From contig BEXV01000957.1 in the NCBI GenBank assembly GCA_003118195.1, positions 181,323-196,869 of the forward strand: a stretch of 15,547 nt of DNA, written 5' to 3'. Of the stretch, positions 1 to 10,200 are shown piece by piece. The position numbers were made by a program, and so were the translations under genes. Position 1 is the first letter of the stretch. Every line of letters begins with the position of its first letter. Below the pieces are notes generated by a model. It made no database searches, was not told the DNA's origin, and saw only the letters and a program-made list of their open reading frames with translations. The stretch comes from Hemicentrotus pulcherrimus. Its lineage: Eukaryota > Echinodermata > Echinoidea > Camarodonta > Strongylocentrotidae.

Positions 1-66
1 CCTAGGGGGTAGGTGACTGTGGGTGGTTATCCAGAGGGTGGATATCCAGGGGGTAGGTGTCCAAGA
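1..66. repeat. G-rich imperfect short tandem repeat
   Basis: Variants of GGGGGTAGGTG, GGGTGGATATCCAG and GGGGGTAGGTGTCCAAG follow one another with a unit of about 14-18 bases. The repeat probably continues beyond the left edge. No coding signal. Confidence 0.5.
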
Positions 67-1098
67 ACCCAAAATGACAGCACATGAGGACATGACGGAT
101 ATAATAAATTGTAAAGCCCCTCGCACTAATGGCGACTTTTCGCACGGCGATGCAAGTGCTGAATACGGGGTATTTAAATGAGCTCGTCATCCCCGTATTA
201 GCTCGACCTAATTACCTCTGACGCCAATCCGGTTGAATACCGTCGTAGGTTTGGGCCCTACGCGGAAATTAAGGCTGCGTTGCCGGTTGCGAAAACAGCC
301 TACTTTCCTGACGGAGAACAGTGTAAAGAACTAGTGCGGCATTTCAAGCATCACTTAAAAGGGATATTGTTTACAAATTGAATGCCAACAAAAAATGAAT
401 AGTGTAAACAAAAATGAAAATGCTTGAAGTATCTGGCGATTCGAACCGACGCCTCATGTAACACGGGCATAATATCGTAACAAAACAAATCTTGGATGTA
501 ATGATAATATCCAAAACTGTTTGCACTAGTGAGCACACGTGCCCAGATATAAGCTTTATCTTATCTTATAGTTTGTCTCGTTATATGTTTTGCAAAGAAA
601 AGGTAAAACTACGCTGAATTTGAAATGGGCATGGATCTCATTGGTAATCTAGCTGCTAATACAGAGCATGCGGTCGTGTAACCAAAGTGTCATTTTAGCT
701 TTCAGCTTCGACCGGGTCCGTGGCTTTCCATGCCAATGTCATTATTTCGCAATTTGAACATGTCTTCTATAGAGTACAGAATTGTGACGTCATACTGGAC
801 AAATTTGTCAAGCTTGCTGGTTCCAAACAATTTTGTGATAAAGCCGCGGCGCTAATGTTTGGCAAGATAATAATCTCCGTTGCCACACTCGACCTTGCAG
901 GAATTAATTCAATGCTAGAGCGCCGTAACGGCAGCCATGCTAAAGCCGGGGTAATAATTTCCAAAGCTCTTTAGAAGCGCATAGAGACAATATAATGTAA
1001 TATGCTCTACACAATAACCGAATATTATTATCATCATTATTATTACTTGTCACTTTTGCGATCGTGCTTATAAATTTAAAAGATAGAAACATCAACTT
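67..1098. other. Sequence 3' of the last recognised avidin exon; no convincing gene
   Basis: This region should hold the last avidin exon or the intron leading to it. I scanned the minus strand for an acceptor followed by a phase-2 continuation resembling the avidin C-terminal strand (Val-Gly-x-x-x-Phe) and found none. A plus-strand reading frame at 720-974 (84 codons) is not recognisable as any family. It runs directly into a degenerate ATT tail at about 1021-1048, so it is more likely repeat-derived than a gene. Confidence 0.5.
1021..1048 (+). repeat. Degenerate ATT/ATC tail
   Basis: A short ATTATTATCATCATTATTATTACT run follows an ATGCTCTACACAATAACCG-like segment. The layout recalls the end of the retroelement at about 5030-5065, where ATGCGCTATACAAATGC is followed by ATTACTATTATTATTACT. 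I infer the 3' end of a related retroelement. Confidence 0.4.
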
Positions 1099-1100
1099 AC

Positions 1101-1299
1101 TTTGTTGCTTCCCTGACATCGGCACACGTATGGGCAGTTTCAATGTTGATCCAGGTTGAGTATAGGACTTCCTCCTCATCACAGATCTGACACTGTCCGG
1201 TCCAGCTGGTTGTTGATGCGCCTCCGAATCGGACCACGGTGTAGCCGAACGTTGGGTTAAAACGGTCTAGCCCCGCATACCCCAGAGCAACGGTCGAGG
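1101..1299 (-). CDS. Avidin-like domain, exon 2
   Basis: A 199-nt exon with acceptor CGCCATTTCTGCAG and donor GTAAGTTG. It encodes about 65 residues including [32 protein letters not shown] and DVREAT. These match avidin strands around PTFGFTV, FTGQC, KEVLKTMW and DWKAT. The Trp equivalent to avidin Trp97 is kept and an aromatic sits at the Phe79 position. The Trp70 position reads Arg or Val, and the inter-subunit Trp110 position reads Val. Two extra cysteines are present (in QIC and HTC). The exon ends two bases into a codon, so a further exon carrying the last strand and stop is required and was not found. Confidence 0.92.
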
Positions 1300-4200
1300 C
1301 TGCAGAAATGGCGATAGAGAAAGTATGCAAATTATCAATAACACGAAAAATTCACAAACATAATGCATGAAGAAAGCTATCGCCTGAAGCCCAACGCACA
1401 CGTTACGATCTCGCTATGGTCCGATTTAAGAACTGGCAATCGCATTTGATATCAACATTTCAATCTTAATGACTGATGAGTCATGAGTAATACAAATCTA
1501 CATTGCAGGAGGGAAAGCTTAATTGGCTCAGAATCGTAGTGATGTCAGAACGGTCGTGCGATCACCTACGATTTGAAGCCGATCAGTATTTCATTCTAAC
1601 TAGAACATTGTTCAGATGAGAGATAGTGGTTCTAAGGTAGTGACTTAAATGCTAGATGTACAATTAAAGATAATCTGAAAATTGGAGTGAAAATAGACCA
1701 TTATTCATGGTACAAATTGGGAAAAACTGATCTGATCGATTCCTTAATTCTCCGAACTAGGTCTAGATCTAGATCTATACAATTTAATTACATTGTAGGT
1801 GAATGGAAATCTCACAAAGCAATAAAATGGCTATGCATTCCATTCCAGACATTTAAGAGTTGACAGATTTTTTATAGCCTGTTTTATGTCTTTTTTTCAT
1901 GGAAAACGGTTGGGAAAATTCAAAAAGGGTTGGGAGAATTTACTGTTAATCACTGTTAGAGGGTGCCTCCCATCGACGCCTTCAAAGAAAACCATAGATA
2001 TCTTTGTGGTTTGAGAATTTTTTCAGGATTTTTTGCCTGTCAGAGGGTTAGTACAGTAGAAGATATTGTAAGTAACATTTTATACACAAATTAAGCAATT
2101 TTTGTCATCAACCTTCAACAATGTTACCCAGTCCCTTTAAGTGCACTAAAATTCCGGTTGCTACTATTCTAATCATTGTTTAGAACCTTAGTCAGGAAGA
2201 TAATGTTAGTTGTAATAGATTTCATTATCTAACTATTGTTATTTCTTCGAAAATTGGATCGCAGTGTGCGGCGAGCTTAAAGCAGCTGTGCGACGATTGT
2301 AAAAAATTACTTTTATTATTATTATTGCAAAGGTGAAAACTTTGATTGGACACTTTTATCAAAATTCAATGCTTGAAAAAATTGGAACTTAAGATTATTA
2401 TCAATTACAAAACGCTAAAATACACCCATGCTTAGGACCTGAAGAGCTCTCCGAACACTATGAGTTCTCAAAGGGCGGGGAAGATTTGACCCTTTGGATC
2501 TTAAAAATCAATTTTAAAAAAGGGTCCAGAACTACATGTAGGTAACATTAAAAGAAAGATATCGCTGTATGTCACGAAAGGGTGTGCATAACCTATCTGT
2601 TGGCCCTGTCGTATTATTAGTTGTGATTGATATCAAACGCAAATAAATTGCGATTAATCGCTTCCGTTTTTAAGACATTGTCCTAGTCTTAACTATTAAA
2701 CTCAATGACAACCTATCTTTAATCATCTCCTTGTAACCGCTTTACAATAGAAATGTGGAAATAAATTCACATCCAGTGCTAAGAATACCCTCGTCTTAAT
2801 AACGTACTATGTGGCACAAAAAGAGAAGACAAAGGCTTGTAATATTATAAGCTAACCTGACATGCCAGTAAGCTGCTCGACATACGTCATGTAGTCTCCC
2901 AAAAGCATACCAGTAGATGTCTGCATGATGGTCAATTTATCGTTGATTTCGTTGTACCAGGTTCCCTATAAATCACACTTATCAACTTGAAAAAAAAAAA
3001 TAACGATACAGCATAAGAGCATGCATTTAAAGAGGCATAACCACATTAACAGCTCTCTCTCCCTCTCTCTCTCTCTCTCTCTCCCTCTCTAATTCTCTAT
3101 ATTTTGTTGTATCTGTATGTTTGTGTTGATTTTTTTCTTCTAAACTATTGTTTGGCCATTTCCGATGAATGAACATAATGTCGCAATATGTAAGAGTAGG
3201 AAGAAAGATATAAAAGGAAAAAATTAAAAAAAAAATCAAACTTTCACCATTTTGTTTCCGTTAGTTTTCTTCTTTCACATTATCAAGGGCGTTATTTCAA
3301 GGGTTAGATTGGCCCTTTCATTAGATTATACGGCTGTCAGATTGTACAATCATAGTATCGTACTGACACGCACAGTGTTTAGTGATAAGAGATTCGGAAA
3401 TAGATATCTGCCCGGGAGCTGACAAAGGCCATTGTATCAGTGCTCTTCCCAATCTCACGCGTATGTTAAACTTTCACTATGTAAATCCAAGCTTATAATT
3501 ACCTTAACAACTGTGCAATATAATGTTATTTTTAACAGTGAGGCAATATCGACCATTCTGTATATATTTTACTACCTAGCGAATTTGAAATTATGCTTGT
3601 ATACATTACATTTAATTCTATTTATCCTGGACCCCGTCTTACAAAGAATTGCGATCGATCGCAGTTTTGAAACAACGGTTCTCATTGGTTGATAATGCGC
3701 GTGCTGTACAATACGCGCATGTAACGGTGATCTTGATAGGCCATTGCCATGTTGAGATTGATCTCAACTCTTTGTAAGACGAAGCCCTGATCTCATGTTG
3801 TTATTTAAAAAACTTGCATTGTATTTTACCTGCACTGTAAAAGCATTTACAATTAAATGACTGCCATTCATGTCCTAAAAAACCTCAATTGAATTGAATG
3901 ATAATGAGATAAGCATGACGTCTTTATCTTCTTTTCAAAGGTAATTTCATAAACTATTCATGAATCATGTTCATCAAATTGAGAGTGATTTTCTTCTTGT
4001 TCCAAAATGCACTAGGTACGGTGGCATTTCTTCATTTTAAAAATATCTGTTGATATTTCGGGTCGTTTGTATCATAACGATACCTACGAACTGGTCTATT
4101 ACTGTCAACTCAGCAAACAGCCCTACAAGCACTATTAGAATTGTAAATAGGTCTTACATATTTCGCAGGTCGGTCCCGAGAATCCAAATCGGCACTCGCA

Positions 4201-7200
4201 TGTGAACATGGCCATTCCATCTATGCATGTCCCGCCATTTTGGCACGGTAGGCTAGAACACTCGTTGATTTCTATAAAAAAAAAAAAATGATCATACCCC
4301 TTTCAAACTGGCCTGTTTTTCATCGGATGCATCCTGACGCATCCGATGAAATGGCCAGTATGAATGGTACAGAGGAGAAAAAGCCGATAGAATAGCCGAT
4401 GGAAAGAAGAGAGAACACACAAAATAAAGGAATAAATCTTTTTTTAATGAAGTTCACATCTCTACCAATCAAAATTGATCAACGTGTCCAATTTCAGAAC
4501 CCCGGTCTACATATTCACTTTAGCTGCACACAGTGGCGTATGCAGACTTCGGCCTTGGCCTAGGAAATGTGCAGAGGAATCGAAATTTAAAAGAAACAAC
4601 TACAATCTGGGTACTTGAAGTGCTACGTATATGGTCCGTCCTCCTGTGGAGCTGCGAAGGCTGGACGTGAAATAAATCATTAAACAGCAAAATCCAAGCA
4701 GAAGAAATGTGTTTTTTAAGAAGAGTGCTTAGAATACGTTGGACCGACAGGATACAAAATGCAGAAGTGCTAAATAAGGCTGGCATGTGTCGATAGATCC
4801 CTAATTAACGTTATAAGAAAGTGACAACTTCACTTTGTCGGGCATATTATAAAAAAGGGCACAGAAAACAGGATATAAAACAAAAATATTGAGGGGAAGA
4901 GAAGCAGAGGAAGACAACGCATGAAATACATAGATAAGTTCATGAGGCTGACTGGTAACACCAACATCATATTAATAATCGGGAACGCCAGGAGTTAAGC
5001 GCATTTGAACATGAACTTTATGGAAAATGCGCTATACAAATGCATTACTATTATTATTACTATTATATTACGAAGAACCAGAGATTAAAGTAAAGGGAAA
5101 GCCTTGATCGCCAATGTCAGGAGAAGACAATACGCCTTGCAGGAAAGCAAACCATTGTCTGCCCTCTTGCATTGCAGTGCAATTCAGTTTGTCCAAAATT
5201 ATTACGAAATAAACAGATTATATGAACTATCACATGCCATAGGTCAGGAAAAATAAGTAAGTAAAATGTCGCGTATTAATACATAAACGTTCAAATTGTA
5301 GTATCATTCGAAATCTAAAAGCTTTGGATTGGATACTTTGAAATAGTGTCCGAATTCTCTCTGAATGAGGGGAAACTTGCCCTACTTCATCCAAACAATT
5401 GGTACTGAGAAAGAGAGAGAAATAGAGAGAGGGAGAGAAAGAGAGGGATATAGAAAGGGGAGCGACAGACATATAGACAGAGAACTTGAAGAAGGGAAAT
5501 AAGAAGAAGAAGGAGGAGGAAAAAGTGGTGCAACAGAAGAAGAATTGGTGGCGGAGAAAGAAGATATGGATTAAAATGAGGAAGAAGAAGAATATTCCAA
5601 ACTCCAAATTCAAAAGCAGGAAAACAAATTCAAAGCTACATCTTCCGACAATGTTTTACAGAGACTTGCTTTTAATCCCTATCCCCGCCCCCTTCGGTTA
5701 CACCCTGATTTTACCTATTTAACATGTTTTATATCTTACCCACGTTACACCGAACCCCTTCAAAGCCCGGTGCGCATATACAGATGTAGTCTGCTCCGGA
5801 ATTGACGCAGGTAGATCCGTTTTCGCAAGGGTCACTCATACAGGCGTCCACAACTAAAATGGGATTGGATTTTGATAATATTACAATCAATATAATATAC
5901 ATATTTTGTTCTGATTATCACAACAAAGAACCAAGGAATAAATCCCTAGTCCATTGTTGCCACAGACAGTGGTGTTGACGCGTGTACAAATGGTCATAAA
6001 GTGTCATCTCGTTGCAACTCTACAGGCTGTCCATTCCAAAAGTTATATGATAAATTTTATTTTGGTTATATAATAATATTGTTTACAATTTAATACGAAA
6101 TTTACAAATTAAATCAAATTATTTTTTAGAACTAGGGGAATTTTCACAACAGTTGATTTTCCTATCAATCATTCATCAAAATCATACAAAATGGACACTG
6201 AAATAACCGACCCCCCCCCCCAAAAAAAAAAACTTTTATGTCATTCCGTAAAGTTCGATATTTTGTCAAGTTAATAAATGGTTGATAGGAAACTCAAATG
6301 TTGTTGAAGTACCAAATAATTGTAAATTATAATATATTATATGATTATTGAAGCGGATGTAACTTCACAAGGAAGAATAACACTTGTAATCATACTTACA
6401 AACGAATTGTATTATAAACTGACGAAGAACTTATTATCAATGTACAGAAACAATTGCTTGCTCATACGACTATGCTTCTTACCCCCTGATCACAGCTCAT
6501 TGTAAAATCAAAAAGAGAAACATCCAGATCAGTAGTATACAGTTGCCTGATACCAAAACGCAGATGAGACTGAAACAAATACTTTTGAATATGCAGTTCG
6601 TGATTCACCTGGGAAAGACTGGGATAGTGCCTAGTTGTAAGAATTGTAGAATGCTAATACACAATTATGTAATTGTTTGCATAAATTTCACTTGGTGTGG
6701 ATACCATGTATAGTTGAACACAGAGGAATATTGTACTTACGTGTATCACAGTGTGTACCATTTGTATCTACGGGACACATGCATGTGTAGCCATTTACCT
6801 CATCTTCGCACGTACCGCCATTTTGACATGGGTCACTCGCGCACTCATCGATATCTGAAAAGACAAATATTAGTATATAATCATAAAATGAATATGGTTT
6901 CATCTTTACTCAAACTAAGATTCAATCCTCCAAAGACGACAGTATGCGCAAATGATTACACTTATAGCTTTCTTCATTGCAGTGAAGATGGAAGATTTAC
7001 ATTTGAGAGACAGCTCCTAGATAATTTTACTGCTGTTCGGAAAAGCGGCTTAATGTTGGAGAGCGACAGAATGGCATGCAGTGGTGGAAATAAGTGGCTG
7101 AAAACTCGTTCCCTAGTAGTCGTGTTTAGGGGCAGGGGTTGCCAGCCCTGCAAATTGTATGAAAAGCAAAGAACCCAAATAATTATTTCATTAAAGGAAA

Positions 7201-10200
7201 ATATAACTAGTTAAATAAATGGATAAACGAATAAAGCTATCCCGAGTTGGTCTGTATGTACTGTCTGTGCACACATGGCGTGGGCGTAAGTTTCATCTTT
7301 TAAATGTATATGGCACAAGTTTGTGTAGAGGGGAGAGGGCATGACGTGTCGCCATGTACCTGTTGCCCAATACGTTTTTCAGTAAGGAATCATACTCCGA
7401 AGCCTGATACTAACTAATCAAACACAACTTAGTATGAATAGGCCCGAGGTAACATTATGTTGCATTATCTGAATAAAGTAAGCGCAATTTGTATTGCACC
7501 TCAGGAAGTAGCAGACTATAAAGTCCCCCTTACAGACAGAGATATACTCAATATAGAACGTGGCATTATACATTATTCGACTGTTCCCTGGTGCTCACGT
7601 GAGGTGCATGCCATTAACAATAATACAGAATCGATTTCTTATCCAATCTATCATTTCGAAACTCCACAATACACACAATTTGTATGTACTACGTAAGCAA
7701 CATTTCCAAAAGCTTCCGGAACAGTTTATTTCAAAATGTGATTACATCAGTGGCCAGTTCACAGCTTTATAAGCTTTATATGAGAGCTTCATATCACAAT
7801 AACATATCGGTCAGATGATTCCTACAGCTTATGGATACTCACTGTCATCACATAACGGACCGCTCCATCCATCTGTACAGTCACACGTGTAGCTGTTGAT
7901 TCCATCCATGCATGCTCCGCCGTTCTGACATGGTGAGCTTACACACTCGTTGATGTCTATTTGATAGTGAACATATAAGAGAAGAGTGGGGTGGGTTATA
8001 AGACAAGCACGTGATTATTATTTACATCACGGTTCACCTCTTGGCTTGAGAGACAAATGCGATAAGCCAAGATCCAAGTGTGTAAAGCCATTTAGCCAAT
8101 TACAAAATACAACAGCTCAAATGTTCGACAATCCTGTGGGTCGTGCGACTGACTCCCATAGATTAAACTGAATGTTGACAGACCCTGTATACACACATAC
8201 ACATATATACATATATCGATATATATTGTCCAGCAGTTAGGAGCTAGAAATTATCATATTAATTCCTAGTATCTTTATAGGCAGTATATCAAAGAAAACA
8301 CACATGCGTACACCAAAAATACTTACTTATTTGACAGTTTACTCCGTCGTATCCAGGCGTGCAATTACACGTGTACATATTGATTCCATCTATACATGTA
8401 CCGCCAAACATACACGGGTCACTAGCACAGTCATCAATATCTAGGTGAAAAGAGTAGGAAAGTCACATTGGGTAATGTAACTCATTCTTCTGGTCGGATA
8501 CGATCTTCCATAAATCCATCCCAAACGGCTGAAAACACATTATAAATCTTCACTAACCCACAATTTTTGTTTAAATCCACATGAGTTGAGCTATACATAT
8601 AATATCTGAACCTGTATTGTCCATGCATCATTTCTATTCAATCGTTTTATTCATTTCAAGTTGAAATAAAATGCGTGTTTACAAATAGATACGTAAACAA
8701 TACATCATAATTTAACATACGATATGATATACATCTTTAAATAAATGCCTTAGACCTAAAAAGAATAAAAACTCCTCCACAAATATTTTTTTTCTTCACA
8801 AGAATAGATAAATATTAAGGCAAATGGGATCAAATAAATTAAGCATATCAGAACAATCATGCGTACAGCAAACCAATTTTTGAGAAGAAGGTATATCGTG
8901 ATTTCTCTTTTTCCTCAAACTATGTTGGCAAACTGGCTCTGATCACAGAGGAGCAAATTTACGCGTGTAAAGTGATCGTTCCAGAAAACCTTCAGAAAAC
9001 TACATGTTGATTTGTTTTGTTTAACGCTGTGGGCTTTGTTTTTGTTTGTTTGTTTGCTTTCTAGGATCTCCTTTTTTCCTCTAATTGATGTAAATGAATT
9101 ATATTTATCACTTTCCCTAGAAAATGTATTTTTGGTTCCATATTACTCAAAGTTTTGTTCTAGCTATTTGTTTTCATTAACTTACAATAGATATCAAATA
9201 TTTAGCTTATGCTTAAGACGACTTCTGTATACACCATGTACTGTTCATACATCTAAATTCATAAGATTGTTAATATGTTGATGTAAATATTATAATGAAT
9301 ACACATGAAATCAAATCAAATATCATCTGAACAGCAGCAAGCCAATACAGCTCTTCTAACACAAGGACTGCTGGCATAACCAGCTGTTCCCTATACTGAT
9401 TATTTTCGTGCAATAATCTTACGCTGAATCCAAAAATAATGATCTATTAAAAGGGTTTGGATGAATTGATGTTGACTTTCACCACGGGATTAAAAGAAAT
9501 ATTCTACAGAAGTCTTAGGTATATTGGTTCATTCACGTGACTCTCAATATAAGGGTTGTGGGTTCGAATCTCAGTCCAACACTTCTACATTTCGGCAAGG
9601 CATTAATCCACATTCACCACTCTCAGGTGTAAGTGGGTACCTGACAATTGATGGTTATAATAGTCTTGTACGACCCCAGCTAGAACAGCTTTCATGCTGA
9701 TAAGGCTGCCCTGGACAAACACATTTTAATAACTTTTCTAATCAGTATTGTTGTTATNATCATTTCGAAACTCCACAATACACACAATTTGTATGTACTA
9801 CGTAAGCAACATTTCCAAAAGCTTCCGGAACAGTTTATTTCAAAATGTGATTACATCAGTGGCCAGTTCACAGCTTTATAAGCTTAATATGAGAGCTTCA
9901 TATCACAATAACATATCGGTCAGATGATTCCTACAGCTTATGGATACTCACTGTCAACACATAACGGACCGATCCATCCATCTGTACAGTCACACGTGTA
10001 GCTGTTGATTACATCCATGCATGCTCCGCCGTTCTGACATGGTGAGCTTACACACTCGTTGATGTCTATTTGATAGTGAACATATAAGAGAAGAGTGGGG
10101 TGGGTTATAAGACAAGCACGTGATTATTATTTACATCACGGTTCACCTCTTGGCTTGAGAGACAAATGCGATAAGCAAGATCCAAGTGTGTAAAGCCATT

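Larger units (their letters stand above)
2966..4157 (-). other. Interval between last EGF and first avidin exon; must hide a short exon
   Basis: The flanking exons are out of phase (1 versus 0), so a spliced exon of length 3n+2 should lie here, probably carrying the first avidin cysteine. I could not identify it with confidence. The interval also holds a CT microsatellite and a terminal-inverted-repeat element. A plus-strand frame at 3432-3692 has no recognisable product and partly covers that element. Confidence 0.55.
7650..9757. repeat. Duplicated block, copy 1 (two EGF exons plus SINE)
   Basis: From ATCATTTCGAAACTCC at 7650 to the N at 9758 this sequence is repeated at 9759-11977. It contains EGF exons 7843-7956 and 8327-8440, their introns and a tRNA-like SINE. 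Identity is uneven: nearly 100% in intron from 7650 to 8634, apart from small indels. After 8635 it drops, with many substitutions and a missing stretch in copy 2, then rises again over the SINE. Confidence 0.95.

Noticed and set aside
720..974. 84-codon plus-strand open frame as a gene
   Set aside because: No recognisable family. It runs straight into a retroelement-like ATT tail, so I describe it only as possible repeat-derived sequence.
3502..3509. Micro-exons (8 nt here, or 5 nt near 3829-3833) that would restore the EGF-to-avidin frame on the minus strand
   Set aside because: Each has an AG before and a GTAA after and the right length modulo 3, but such matches are expected by chance. 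Neither supplies the expected cysteine, and the upstream tracts are poor acceptors.
4520..4786. 88-codon minus-strand open frame
   Set aside because: It is the antisense shadow of the reverse transcriptase relic, whose plus-strand translation matches a known protein family.
5230..5722. Open frames of 127 codons (minus) and 78 codons (plus)
   Set aside because: Both are driven by the GA/GAA tract and consist of Phe/Ser or Lys/Glu runs.
6714..7214. 166-codon plus-strand open frame
   Set aside because: It starts antisense to EGF exon 8, shows no domain or compositional sign of a protein, and runs into ordinary intron.
7986..8171. 61-codon plus-strand open frame in the duplicated intron
   Set aside because: The copy at about 10095-10270 carries a 1-bp deletion that breaks it, and it shows no family resemblance.
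9012..9281. 89-codon plus-strand open frame rich in Leu, Ser and Phe
   Set aside because: Largely deleted in the duplicate copy, and composition reflects T-rich intron sequence.
9519..9590. Functional tRNA gene at the GGTTCGAATCT box
   Set aside because: There is no A box, no cloverleaf and no acceptor stem; the sequence repeats at 11487 as part of a longer element, which fits a SINE.
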